Shown here in pieces: positions 32,765 to 43,963 of a DNA stretch of 64,000 bases. Where the stretch lies: positions 7,580,234 to 7,644,233 of the forward strand of contig CM066047.1 in NCBI GenBank assembly GCA_033557465.1. The letters run 5' to 3'. Within the stretch, counting starts at the first letter, position 1; each line of letters starts with the position of its first letter. Under the pieces are notes generated by a model, which saw only the letters and a program-made list of their open reading frames with translations, was not told the DNA's origin and searched no databases. This DNA is from Ichthyophis bannanicus. Its lineage: Eukaryota > Chordata > Amphibia > Gymnophiona > Ichthyophiidae. The translations under genes were made by a program, and so were the position numbers.

Positions 32765-35700
32765 TCAAACATAATTTTGTAAAGCTGACCATTTCTTACT
32801 TAGTTTACCAGACCATGGGTTCTTGGCTATATAGATCTCTTCGTAGGTCTTATGTAGGATTAAGAGACTCCACCAATGCTCGAAACAAGCTTTGTCGAGA
32901 TTCTTCCAGTGTATTAGAACTATTTTAAGCGCTATCCCGAGCATTAAGTCCAGCAGTTTACCATCCCATTTCATCAGAGTAGGTTCCAGAGCTATGGATT
33001 TATATATCACTATCCGATAAGTGATAGGAGTTTGTAAGTTGAGGATCTGTGATATGCGTTCCCAAACTCTGTTCCAATATATTTCCAGGGATTTACAATG
33101 GAACAACATATGTGCCAGTGTCCCAATTTCCATGTTACAGGACCAACATCGATTTCCCTCCTGTAGTGTCCATTTCATTTCTTAGCCGGTGTAATATGCG
33201 CTCGATGTGCTATAAAGTACATAGATTGTGTGAGAGACGCTGCTCTCGTGGCACGTATTTGAGTTCCCCAAAAAGTGTCCCAATTTTCCGGAGGTAGATC
33301 TTGACCGGTTTCAGTAGCCCACACCGACTGTATCTTAGAACATGTCTTGTCACTTTTGGATCGGAGAATCGCAACACATCTCGAAACAGCTTTAGCATCT
33401 GTTTGTAATTCTTGAAGTTTCTGTCGCAGTGGCCATCCTGTACGTATCAAGACAGGTGACACACCCGCTTTGCTCATGCAGTATCGGAGCTGACACCATT
33501 GGAAATAGCATGTATTAGGCAATCGGAATTCCGTTCTTAATCTGTCAAAGGTTTTAAATGCACTTCCATTGATCAGTTGTCCAATGGTGATAAGATCATG
33601 TTCCACCCATTTTTTCCATAAGACAGGCTTCCCTCCGATGATAAGGCGCGGGTTCAGCCATATGGGCATATCTGCGGCAAAGTCATCCCCTCCATCGATA
33701 CATGATGCCAATAATCGACAGGCATGCTGTGTTTCTCGGATAATAGCATTATGTGGTGCAGTCTGGTCTACTACTGTGCCTACCAGTAGCCATGTAGGCA
33801 GGGGGGAATGTAGGGCCCGCTCCACACTCAGCCATCTAGGTCCTTTATCCGTGTCGTCAGAGTCGACCCATTGAGCACCCTGCTTTAAAAGAGAGGCAGT
33901 GTGCAGCCAGCCGAGATCTGGGAAATGGACACCTCCTTGTGTATTAGGTAACTTCAGTTTCCAGGCAGCTATTCGAGGTACTCGGTTGTTCCATAGAAAG
34001 GCTATCAGTTGACTATTCATTTTCTTATAGAAGGCTGACGGGAAACGTAAGGGTATCATGCTTAATATATAGCTGAGTTTTGGTACCAACATCATTTTTA
34101 TCGTTTCTAGCCTGCCCCACCAGCTCAAATGAAGGGGGGTCCACTTGCAGATGTTATCATGTACAATTTCTTGACACATCTTAATGTTGATTGCGACAGT
34201 CTCTTCCAAGGTGGTGCCATAGGTCACGCCCAGGTATCTAAAGGATGACTTCTCATATTGAAAGGGGTATCCACGCATCATTTCTTCGCTGACCTGTTCA
34301 TTCAGAGGAATAATTGTTGTTTTATTCAGATTTACTTTATATCCGGATATCGCTGAGTATGCATCTATGAGTTGCAGTGTTTCAGGAAGGTCTGATGGTT
34401 GTAGAAAAATGAGCAGGTCATCGGCATATGCTGACAATTTACAGGGACCATCAGCTAACTCAATTCCTTTTATGTTTTTCCATCTGTCGGAGCGCTATTA
34501 ATAAGGGTTCCAGGGCTAAATTAAAAAGCATCGGTGACAGGGGGCAACCCTGTCTGGTCCCTCTTTGCAACTGAAAAGGGGCTGAGAGGTGTGAGTTGAC
34601 CGCTATTCGAGCTGTGGGTTTGGTATATAACAATTCAACGCGTTTTAGGAACTTTTCTCCTATCCCAAACCACCGTAGGGATCGAAATAGAAAGGACCAT
34701 TCCAGTCGATCGAAGGCTTTTTCGGCATCCAATGCTAGCCCTATCAGGGGCTCGGCCTTGGTCTTGGCAGATGCCAGTACATGTGCCAATAATCGTCCAT
34801 TATCTGTAGTGGATCTGTTTTGTATAAATCCACATTGATCCTCATGTATCAAATCTTTTAAGATCCGTCCCAATCGGTTAGCAAGCACTTTAGCATAGAG
34901 TTTATAATCAGAGTTTAGGAGAGAGATGGGTCTGTAATTCTCTATCTTTTGTGTATCCCTGCCCGGTTTCGGGTGAATTACCACCACAGCCTCTGCCAGG
35001 GCTCCAATCTCTGGAGATTCATCTTGCAGGCCACTGTAGTAGATCTGTAGCATGGGAGCCAATTGAATGCAATATTTATTATAGAATTCCAGTGGGATAC
35101 CATCTGGACCGGCGGCTTTGCCACGAGCCATCTGTTTGATCGCATCTTGTATTTCAGTTACTGAGATCTCTTGTTCCAGCGTTCGACTTTGATGACTGGT
35201 TAATGTGGGTCCTACTATCTTGGAGACAAAATCTTCAAAGGCTCTGTCACTACATTGGGTATCTGAGCGATATAGTTCCTCATAGAATTCTTTGCAGCGG
35301 TCTAGTATTTTGTCAGATCTCAGGAGAAGGCCCCCGGAATTGTCCTGCAACGCCGCTATAGCGGTCTTGCTGGTTTTTGGTCTGAGCTGCCGAGCTAAGA
35401 GGGATCCAGAGCGGTTGCTGTCATAGTAGTATATACTACGTTGTAGCTGGATACTACTCAGTGCTTCTTTGTTGAGGAGAGCATTATATTGGTATCGCAA
35501 TTTTTGGAGTCTAATCAATATCATTGAGTCAGCTCTTTTGGCTAGTAACCTTTCCCCAGCTTTTATTTGGAGTTCCAATTCATCTTTTTCTTTTTTCCTG
35601 GCTTTACGCCGTCTAATGGTGTAGGTGGTAATATGAGCTCGTATGGTTGCTTTAAAACCTTCCCACCAGCTCCAGATGGAGGTATCAGTGGGTGTATTAT

Positions 35701-36526
35701 ATTTAAAATAGGTCTCAATTTCCCCTGACAGTAGCTGTACAAAGGAGTCATCTGCTAGTAGGGATTTATCAAATGTCCATCTTGGCGGAACATGCTGTGT
35801 AACGTTGGTATTCAACACTAGGGAGACAGCGGCGTGATCCGATACCGTTGTAGCATATATCTCTGCGGACAACACTTGGGGCATCAGCTCTGTGGACAGT
35901 AGGAAGAAATCGATCCTTGTTTGGGTATTATGTGGGATGGAATAAAATGTGTAGTCTCTTTCTTGGGGATGAAGTAGGCGCCATGGGTCTACCAAGTGTA
36001 GCTCTGTTATGATGCCTTTAAGAATCGCCTGCGATTTGACTTTGTCTACAGCCCGATAGGGCGTGCGATCTAACAGTGGATCCAAGATGACATTGAAATC
36101 GCCCCCTAATATGATATTGGTGTGAGCTGCGGCTGTAACTTTTTTAGCTATCAGTTTGAAAAAGTTAGGGTCATCGAGGTTGGGCGCGTAAATATTGAAG
36201 AATGTGTAAAGCTGTTGATTTATTTTCATCGTCACTCTGGCCCATCGACCTAGCGGATCAATCTGTGTGTCGGTAATGGCGGATTGCAGGAATTTGCGCA
36301 CTAATATTATTACCCCCCCTTTGCGTTGAGTGGCAGAGGCCGAGGCCGCCACCAGGAAGTATTTAGAGGTTACTTTCTGCGATTCAGTATCTGTTAAATG
36401 TGTCTCTTGTAAGAGGGCAATATCTGCTTTTTTTTGCTGGCAGTACGCTAAAATCTTCTTTCGCTTGACAGGGCCAGTAATACCTTTTACATTTAACGAA
36501 AGCATTAAAAGATCACTAGACATCAA
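32765..36526 (-). pseudogene. Tx1-1 ORF2: endonuclease and reverse transcriptase, three frames
   Basis: Frame one (36526-34460, 688 residues) begins MMSSDLLMLSLNVKGITG. It has the endonuclease blocks LLQETHL, NIYAPN, GGDFNVILDPLLDRT, RIDFFLLS and SDHAAVSLVL. The first RT blocks follow: ARGKAAGPDGIPLEFYNKY, ENYRPISLLNSDYKLYAKVL, DQCGFIQNRSTTDN, LALDAEKAFDRLEW, RGTRQGCPLSPMLFNLALE. A frameshift near 34465 separates these from frame two (34437-33175), with SAYADDLLIFLQPS (YADD) and SSFRYLGVTYG. A second shift, one base short in AAGAAATGAAATGG near 33176, leads to frame three (33178-32765) with the Cys-rich CWSCNMEIGTLAHMLFHC typical of the L1 ORF2 C-terminus. Inactive. Confidence 0.9.
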
Positions 36527-36896
36527 CGTTGGAATAAGCTGTCTTATAGGTGAAAGCTATCCTATGGATAGGCCTGCCGCGTACTTGCATTTTGCGTGTA
36601 TGTGGAGGGTTTTGTACTGGACTGGACTGACACAAACAACTGCATAACTGGCAAACATTGTATCGCTAAGGTGAACACAATCCACTGAAACAGTAACCAA
36701 CCCCGACCTCCCGTTGCCACCCCTACATTTCAAGCAGAAATATCTGTTTAATTAAAACTATTTAGAACAACAGAAATACAATCAATGAGGTGTTTAACAA
36801 GGCCTAAGGCGTTCTAAAATTTGTGAGAACGCACGGCCGCACCCCCTGAATATATGCTGAGTTCTCTACACTGCGTGAGAGATCAGAATATTGACC

Positions 36897-37794
36897 TCAG
36901 GTTTCCATACCGCATTTTTCCTGTAGGAAAGTTTTCAGTTTTTCAGCTTCAACAAAATTCCTCGTTTCATTATGCAGCGTGACCCGCATGGTTCCTGGGT
37001 AGTATAGCCCGTATCTTGCCTGTGCACTTTGTAGCATGGGTCTACAGGCCAGCAACGCTTTTCTCCGATCTACCGTTTGCTTGCTCAAATCCGGATAGAG
37101 TGCCACTTTGTGTCCCTGGATTTGCAGTGATCCGGCCTTCCGTGCAGCTTGAAAAGATCTGTAGGACCTGTGGGTATCTCAGTACCTTCATTATGAGTGG
37201 GCGCGGGTATCGTGTGTTTTCAGCTTTATGTGTTGGGATTCGATGGGCCCGTTCTAGTTCAAAAGGCCTTGCAAAGACAAGCTGCAGCATCTCCGGTATG
37301 GTTTTTTCCAGAAATCCAATCGGATCGGTACCTTCAGCGCCTTCAGGGACTCCAACAAGGCGGATATTATTTCTACGGGTATGGTTATTTTGATCTTCAA
37401 TCAGATTTTCTATGTGCCGGACTCGTTTGGCCAAAGGGCCCAGCTGTTCTAATGCAACGCCATGCTTCTGGGTTTGTAATTCAACTGCATTAAGTCGAGT
37501 GGTGATGGTGAGGAGTTTCTCTTTTACCTCCAGCAAGTCTTCTTGAATCATGTTCAGTGAACTAGAATTGGCTGCAATCATTTCTTTAACGCATTTCAAT
37601 TCCTGTAGCACTTCACGTAGGCCACCGGCAGTCACTCCCTCCTTCTCTCCCGCGGCCATTTTCTGCGGGGAGCCCACTTCGGGTTTGGATCGTTTCGCTG
37701 CTGAGCCGGATCCCTGTGGAAATTCCAGCCGGGCAGGCTTCAGGGATGCCATCCAGCTGTATTGCGGTGTTATTGATGTAGGTAGGGGGTACAA
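36897..37794 (-). pseudogene. Tx1-1 ORF1: RNA-binding protein, frameshifted
   Basis: The first 250-residue frame (37794-37042) has a heptad-like middle (LREVLQELKCVKEMIAANSS, LLTITTRLNAVELQT). The RRM-like segment NNHTRRNNIRLVGVPEGAEG and FLEKTIPEMLQL..FELERAHRIP follow. After PQVLQIFSS the frame is lost near 37110. The C-terminal domain reads in a second frame at 37106-36897: LYPDLSKQTVDRRKALLACR, GLYYPGTMRVTLHN, FLQEK. The family protein forms trimers that coat the element RNA. One indel breaks it here. The gap to ORF2 is about 370 bp. Confidence 0.85.
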
Positions 37795-37908
37795 ACTTCA
37801 ATGTAATACCGGGATATGTTCAGGATTCTTGGGCAGCAACGGGAGCAAAAATTCAGGCGTCCATTCTGTTCAGTGGCTAGCTCCGCCCCCCCTTCTTTTA
37901 TTAGTCTT

Positions 37909-40735
37909 AAATAGTTTACCCTGTAGCTTCATTGTATGTCCCCTAGTCTTTCTATATTCTGATAACGTAAACAATCGATCTACGTTTACCCGTTCCACTC
38001 CGTTCATTAATTTACTTCTATCATATCTCCCCTCAGCCGTCTCTTTTCCAGGTTAAAGAGCCCTAACCTTTTTAGCCTTTCTTCATAGGAGTATTCTTCC
38101 ATCCCCTTTACCATTTTGGTGGCTCTTCTCGGAACCTTTTCTAATAACGCTATATCCTTTTTAAGATACGGCGACCAGAATTGCACACAATATTCAAGGT
38201 GCGGTCTCACCATGAAACGGTATAGAGGCATTATAATATCTTTTGTTTTATTTTGCATTCCTTTCCTTATGATACCTAGCATTCTATTTGCTCTCTTGGC
38301 TGCCGCTGCACACTGGGCCGAGGGTTTTAACATGTTATCCACAATGACGCCTAAATCTTTTTCCTGGGTGGTGGTTCCTAATGTGTAACCTTGCATTGTG
38401 TAACCATAGTTTGGATTGTTCTTCCCTAGGTGCATAACTTTGCACTTGTCCACATTAAATTTCATCTGCCATTTTGATGCCCAGTCTTCCAATTTATCAA
38501 GATCCTCTTGCAATTTTCCACAACCCTCTTGGGTTTTAACAACTTTAAATAGTTTTGTGTTATCTGCAAATTTGATAACCTCACTCGTTATTCCTCTTTC
38601 CAGGTCATTTATGAATATGTCAAAAAGCAGCGGACCCAGCACAGATCCCTGGGGTACACCACTATTCACCTTTCTCCATTGGGAAAATTGGCCATTTAGC
38701 CCAACCCTCTGCTTTCTATCTTTTAACCAGTTCCTGATCCACAGTAGTACACTGCCTCCTATCCCATGACTCTTTAGTTTTGCCAAAAGTCTCTGATGAG
38801 GGACCTTGTCAAAGGCTTTCTGAAAGTCTAGATACACTATAATCAACCGACTCACCTTTGTCCACCTGTTTATTCAAACTTTAAAAAAAAACAACATAAC
38901 AGATTAGTAAGACAAGATCTTCAATGTCTAAAGCCATGTTGGCTGTCTCCCATTAGGCCATGACTATCTACACGCTGAGTAATTTTATTCTTTATGATGG
39001 TTTCTAACATTTTTCCCGGTACTGACGTGAGGCTCACCGGTCTGTAGTTTCCCGGATCACTCCTGGAACCCTTTTTAAAAATTGGTGTTACATTGGCGAT
39101 CCTCCAATCTTCAGGTATAAGAGATGATTTTAATGATAGTTCACAGATTACTAATAGCAGGTCTGCAATTTCAGTTCTTTCAACACCCTTGGATGTATAC
39201 CATCAGGCCCAGGTGATTTGCTACTCTTCAGTTTATCTAATAGTTGTAATACATCTTCCCGATGTATCTATATTTCCTTCAATTCTTCCGCACCTTTAAA
39301 TATCACTTCAGTCATGGGTAACATCCCTACATCTTCCTCAGTAAAGACCGAAGCAAAGAATTCATTCAGTCTCTTCGCTATCGCCTTGTCATCTCTTAGT
39401 GCCCCTTTAACTCCTCTATCATCTAATGGACCAACTGACTCTCTCACAGGTTTTTTGCTACGAATGTACTTGAAAAAATCTTTATTTCGTGTTTTTGCTT
39501 CCGCAACAAGCTTCTTCTCAAATTCTCCCTTTGCCTGCTTTATCAATGCCTTGCATTTGACCTGCCAGTGCTTGTGCTGTTTCCAGGTTTCGTCGTTTGG
39601 CTCTTTTTTTCCATTTCCTGAAAGATGCTTTTATGGCAACAACAGCCTCTCTGACCTCACCTTTAAACCATGCTGGCAGTTTTTTGGACTTCCTTCCACT
39701 TTTCTTAAAGCGTGGAATACAGCTGGTCTGGGCTTCCAAGATAGTATTTTTCAACAACACCCAAGCTTGATGTAAGTCTTTAACCTTTGCAACTGCTCCT
39801 TTTAGTTTTTTCTTAACTATTTTCCTCATTTTATCATAGTCTCCCTTTCGAAAGTTAAAAGGTAGTACTGTGGATTTCCTTACTATCCCTCCTCCACTAA
39901 TTAAATCAAAGGCAATCATGCTATGATCACTATTGCCAAGTGGTCCCAACACCCTTATCTCTTGCACTAGATCTGGTGTTCCACTAAGGACTAGGTCTAA
40001 TATGGCTTCCCCTCTGGTCGGTTCATGAACCAGCTGCTCCAAGAAGCAGTCATTTATTTCATCTAGGAACTTTATCTCCCTAGCATGTCCTGCCGTGACA
40101 CTGAACCAGTCGATACCGGGGTAATTGAAATCACCCATTATTATTACCACGCTGTAACTTTTGTTAGCTTCCTTGATTTCTTTGAGCATTTCATCATCCA
40201 TTTGTTCATTCTGGCCAGGCGGTCGATAGTACACCCCCACTGCCATCGCCTTCCCCATTTTACATGGAATTTCAATCCATAGAGATTCTACAGCAAATTT
40301 TGTTTCCTGCAAAACTTTAATCCTTTCTGGCTCAATGCCCTCTCTAACATAGAGCGCAACCCCTCCACCAATTTGATCAGCTCTATCATTACGATATAGT
40401 TTGTACCCAGGTATCACAATGGTTGTCCTCCTTCCACCATGTCTCTGATATTCCAATCATATCTAACCTCTCATTTAGTGCTATATATTCTAACTCTCCC
40501 ATCTTATTTTTTGGACTTCTAGCATTTGCATACAAGCATTTTAGAGACTGTATTTTATTCATATTAATTTGGCTATTGGTAGACATGGGTAGTTTGGAAT
40601 CTTTAAGCTCTGTCTGCTCCATGGTCGAGGGCATTTGGGCTACTTTACTCTTTTTTGGAACCTCTCTGCTTTTGGTAGTATCCTTCAAGGATACATTCTT
40701 CCGAACCATCCGCTCTTGGGCAACTGTCGGCTTTC
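37909..40735 (-). pseudogene. CR1-C ORF2: endonuclease and reverse transcriptase
   Basis: Reading 5' to 3' on minus: YANARSPKNKMGELEYIALN and MIGISETWW (N-terminal endonuclease, 40766-40389 frame), VIPGYKLYRNDRAD, VGVYYRPPG, IIMGDFNYPGIDWF, NSDHSMIAFDL (40456-39518 frame). The linker and RT start follow at 39546-39268 (KKPVRESVGPLDDRGVKGAL). RT C-terminal half is at 38855-38007: VYLDFQKAFDKVPHQ, SGVPQGSVLGPLLF and KFADNTKLFKVV, where FADD reads FADN. Between these, 38880-39260 is frameshifted. The first frame also contains a Lys/Ser/Thr-rich leader that may belong to the end of an upstream region. Inactive. Confidence 0.85.
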
Positions 40736-40745
40736 CCCTGCTTTT

Positions 40746-40900
40746 TTCTTTGCTGGTCCTGTGCACTGGAATTCTTTACCCCTCACTCTTAGATTAGAAC
40801 AAAACTATGGCACATTTAAAACCCGTCTAAAAACCTCTCTCTTTTCCATCGCCTTTGACCTCCCCCTCTCCGCCACATAACTTTGTACTCTCTCCCTCTC
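40746..40900 (+). mobile_element. L2-clade LINE 3' end (continuation of the copy at 31331-32198)
   Basis: The plus strand reads FFAGPVHWNSLPLTLRLEQN, YGTFKTRLKTSLFS, the block that should follow the HWLPM...YLSDLI segment ending at 32198. The two pieces are separated exactly by CR1-C plus its nested Tx1. The L2 tail fades out around 40900. Confidence 0.7.
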
Positions 40901-41000
40901 AGCATTATACAAAAATGCAAAGTGTGCCTTTGAGTCAGTCCTGACTCCTGGTGACCCAGAAGCTCCTGGGTTTTCTTGGCAGTGTCACCGGAAGTAGATT
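40901..41000. repeat. Left half of a SINE-like repeat interrupted by the PLE
   Basis: GTGCCTTTGAGTCAGTCCTG, ACTCCTGGTGACC and GGGTTTTCTTGGCAGTGTCA resemble a SINE-type module I know from other vertebrate genomes. It runs up to ACCGGAAGTAGATT (40987-41000), where the PLE begins. The text resumes at 44399 with the duplicated ACCGGAAGTAGATT and GCCAGGCC. Confidence 0.45.
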
Positions 41001-41038
41001 CCAAATGAAAACCTCAAAAAAATCAATGACCATACCAG

Positions 41039-41476
41039 GTACTATGAATGCAAAAAGTCACTGATTATAGATCGTTGAGTTCTATGCTTATAATCACAGC
41101 GTCTACTTAATCCATATTATACGTGAAGTACAAAACCTTGAATATCTTATATATATATATTTTGTATTTTTTTGTCGGGCATCCCCGACAAGAGAGAGAA
41201 GGGGGGGAGCCTTTTCTCTCCGCTCCGGGAAGTCCCTTTTTATTAAAAAGGTCACAAAAACCAAAATATTAGGTAGTGAAAAATCACTTATCTCAATGAA
41301 GGCGAGACATGATTCTCCGTGAGGGGAAAGCTGCTTACACGACATGCATGTTTCGGACCTATGGAGGTCCTGTGTCAAGTGAAAAACCCCATCTTGGATC
41401 AATCGCCCAAAAAAACGCCGAACCCAACGGCTGCTTTTATATAACCACAGCGGCAACTGATTGGACAGCAAAACAG
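41039..41476 (-). repeat. PLE left pseudo-LTR
   Basis: Starts TACTATGAATGCAAAAAGTC and ends GGACAGCAAAACAGA. It is the reverse complement of 43961-44398 with few differences (for example TATATATATATTTTG versus AAAATATATATAAG in the AT run). It contains the hammerhead-like motif on the minus strand. Confidence 0.9.
41334..41386 (-). ncRNA. Decayed hammerhead-ribozyme-like motif (left pseudo-LTR)
   Basis: Minus strand: TTGACACAGGACC, loop, GGTCCGAAACATGCATGTC. It has the hammerhead layout: a core like CUGANGA, stem II (GGACC/GGTCC), the invariant GAAA, a stem III palindrome (ACATGCATGT) and a cleavage-type TC. The first core strand is altered (UUGACAC instead of CUGACGA), so activity is unlikely. 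Hammerheads in PLE pseudo-LTRs are established in the literature. Confidence 0.5.
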
Positions 41477-41630
41477 AGACAGGAGGAGTCAGTCCAAAAC
41501 AGAATCTGTCAAACATCCATTGATGAAAGTTTAAAGGGAAACAGGTAAATGTCAGACGAACCCATAAAGAGGAATAAAAACATGTGTTGTTGAATCTTGT
41601 CTGATGATTACAAATTGGTAAGATGTTAAA

Positions 41631-43903
41631 TTACACCAGGCTCCACCAGTCACATTCTAAATTTAAGCCCCGAGGGGAAACAGACTGCAGGCGATATATC
41701 CACCGTTGTTCCCGCTTCTGCAAAAAACTTTCTCGAGGGCCCCCTCTGGGGGAAAATGGAATTAAATCAATGACACGCCACTTCAAATCTGAAAAAACAT
41801 GGTTAAACTGGATACAATGTTCCACAATTGGAGCTGAAAGGGTCCGTGATCTCAAACGGGAGGCATGCTCTCCCAAACGGACCCGGATGGGTCGAATGGT
41901 CCGGCCTATATAAGATAAACCACAAGGGCATATCAAAATATAGACCACAAAAGAGGTCTGGCAAGAGGAAGAGCCTCTAAAAACAAACCATTGATTAGTT
42001 GCAGGGTAAAGCCACTGTACCCCTTCCAAAGTAGTGGAACAGTATTTACATTTACCGCAAGCCCAATGACCTTGGCGCAACCCCACACCGGAAGGGTCTA
42101 AAGGACCCGGAGAACCAGATGTATGCACCAAGAAATCTTTCAGATTTTTACCCCTAGTATAGGCTACCCGCAAAGATTTTTGGAAGCAAGGATGTAGCTG
42201 TAAAACTTGCCAGTGTTTCTTCAAAAACTTAGTCACCTGCGCTGAATAGGACATAAACGGTAATATACCAGTAACAGTATCCTCCACGTATGCCTGAGAG
42301 GAAGAAACACTCCCAACATCCAGGTTGCCTGAGGTCAACAGCCATTCCCTATGGGAAAAACGAGCCCGAGTGTAAGCCATCCTAACCACCCTTTTGGGGT
42401 ACCCCCGATCCACTAAACGTGACTTTAGAACAGAGGCTTGCTTTTTAAAGTCCTCCGTAGAGGAACAAATGTGGCGAAGCCGAAGAAATTGGCCAAAGGG
42501 TAAACCCCGACGCAGTGGAGCCGGGTGGTGGCTGTGATAACGCAACAAACTGTTTCGTTGGCTAGGTTTCCGAAAAAGAGTGGTAACCAAAGAATTATCT
42601 TGTTTCAATACTGATACATCCAAAAATTCAATCTGATAAGAGTTCACATGAGCAGTAAAATGAATGTTCGGTTTCAGGGAGTTAAGCCAATCCAAAAAGC
42701 GATGCAGCCGAACTTCTGTGGAGGACCATAACAGGAAAATGTCATCCAAAAATCGTAGCCACATACGAACGAACTGAAAATCTTCCGCTGGATAAATAAA
42801 AGACTCTTCCATATCCGCCAAATACAATGTGGCAATGGATGGCGCCACTGTAGCCCCCATTGCAATGCCTTGACATTGCTGATAATACTGTCCTTGGAAA
42901 CTGAAATAATTCCTTGTAAGTACCAGTCGAAGTAAATCCAGCAGAAAAGGCTTCGGAATCCTGGCCGGAGCTTTAGTAAATGCCGACCCCAAAAGAGATA
43001 GAGCTTCCTCCTGATGGATATTGGTATAAAGGGCCACCACGTCAAGGGTGACCATAATGATATTATCCAAAGGCTCATCAAACTCAGCTAGCCGAACCAA
43101 GAAGTGGGAGGTATCTCTCAAGTAAGAACGGACTAAACATGCTTCTTGTTTCAAAAAGATGTCAGTGAACTGAGACAATGGCTCTAAGATGGAACCCCTA
43201 CAGGAGACAATGGGACGTCCTGGGGGGGAAGACATGGACTTGTGTATTTTAGGGACCGTGTATATTACCGGGATCTTAGGGTAACGTTGAAGCAAGAACG
43301 TAGCCTCTCGAGAAGTAATCCAAGCTTTAATCTTGGCCTCATGAACCAAAGCCTGAATTTGGAGCTGCAGCTGGGGGGTGGGATCCCCCAAAAGCGGTTT
43401 ATAATGATGTCGGTCATTCAACTGTGACAGAAGATCCTCTCGATAAACATGAGAAGATTGCACCACTACCGCACCCCCTTATCCGCTCCCCGTATTGTTA
43501 AAGCAGAGTTGGAGGATAGCTGCTTCAGAGCCTCACGTTCAATTCTAGACATATTAGAATGATGATGATGAAACAGTTTCTCCAAGATCCCCAAATCCCG
43601 TAACACCAAAGCTTGATAGGTTAACACCGCCGGGTCCACAAACCCAGGAGGGATCCAATGAGAAGTAGGTCGCACAACTGAACCATCCGGGACCTCCCCC
43701 TTATCAGAAAAATGAAAAATCACCTGTAATCGACGGAAAAAACGAAACAGCGCTACACACATTTCAAAAGGGTCATAATCAACAGTGGGAACAAAAGAGA
43801 GACCCAGATTCAACACTTGTACTTGTGTGGAAGTTAATGCCATTCCTGAAATGTTGACGACTGTTGACGTCGTGATCTCTGTCGAGTGACTGGGGGTTCC
43901 CAA
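41631..43903 (-). pseudogene. PLE reverse transcriptase with GIY-YIG endonuclease
   Basis: The N-terminal part (43903-43466) has LTSTQVQVLNLGLSFVPT, YDPFEMCVALFRFFRRL and LTIRGADKG, the usual PLE lead-in. A G run near 43475 is one base short, which moves the frame. The rest is a 611-residue frame (43466-41631): PVIYTVPKIHKSMSSPPGRP, VTLDVVALYTNIHQEEALS, CQGIAMGATVAPSIATLYLA, MWLRFLDDIFLLW (catalytic DD), IEFLDVSVLK. The C-terminal GIY-YIG domain follows (about residues 515-590): FVVYILICPCGLSYIGRT, IRVRLGEHASRLRS, with a downstream Glu-containing helix. The Cys pairs upstream (CGKCKYC) fit the PLE linker zinc motif. Apart from the single frame lesion the protein looks complete. Confidence 0.9.
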
Positions 43904-43910
43904 TGGTCGT

Positions 43911-43963
43911 CTGGAAGTGGGCTATGTGGGTGTTTAGGACTGGTAATGGGCTATGGGGGGTCT
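43911..43963 (+). repeat. 53-bp filler identical to a nearby minisatellite segment
   Basis: The text from CTGGAAGTGGGCTATG to GGCTATGGGGGGTCT is identical over 53 bp to 45405-45457, in the same orientation. That segment lies inside the GGACTGGAAATGGGCTGATG-type array at 45290-45940. In the PLE it lies precisely between the 5' end of the coding body and the inner edge of the right pseudo-LTR. No comparable array surrounds it, so the array is the likely source. Confidence 0.85.

Larger units (their letters stand above)
32514..37892 (-). mobile_element. Tx1/L1-clade LINE 1, inserted in CR1-C
   Basis: A near full-length two-ORF LINE on the minus strand. The 3' end is a run of A on its own strand (T run at 32512-32523), and the 5' end is at 37892. 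CR1-C sequence is duplicated at the two ends: TTCTTTTATTAGTCTT at 32498-32513 and at 37893-37908, a 15-16-bp target duplication. ORF1 has coiled-coil, RRM-like and C-terminal blocks, and ORF2 has AP-type endonuclease, RT and a C-terminal cysteine motif. Both ORFs carry frameshifts. The ORF1 type is the one I associate with Tx1-clade L1 relatives in fish and frogs, but L1 proper cannot be excluded. Confidence 0.9.
32199..40745 (-). mobile_element. CR1/L3-type LINE, copy C, split by a Tx1/L1-clade LINE
   Basis: The 3' terminus (GGTCTGACCCAGTATGGCAT on minus) is at 32199-32240. The element continues to 32513, is interrupted by 32514-37892, and resumes at 37893 through RT and endonuclease to about 40745. 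This is the longest CR1 in the window: it includes the N-terminal endonuclease and part of the region upstream. It lies inside an L2 copy. The exact 5' junction (40735-40747) is uncertain. Confidence 0.9.

Noticed and set aside
41605..41640. CTGATGA core of a second hammerhead next to the PLE gene
   Set aside because: No GAAA strand or pairing stems could be placed around it.
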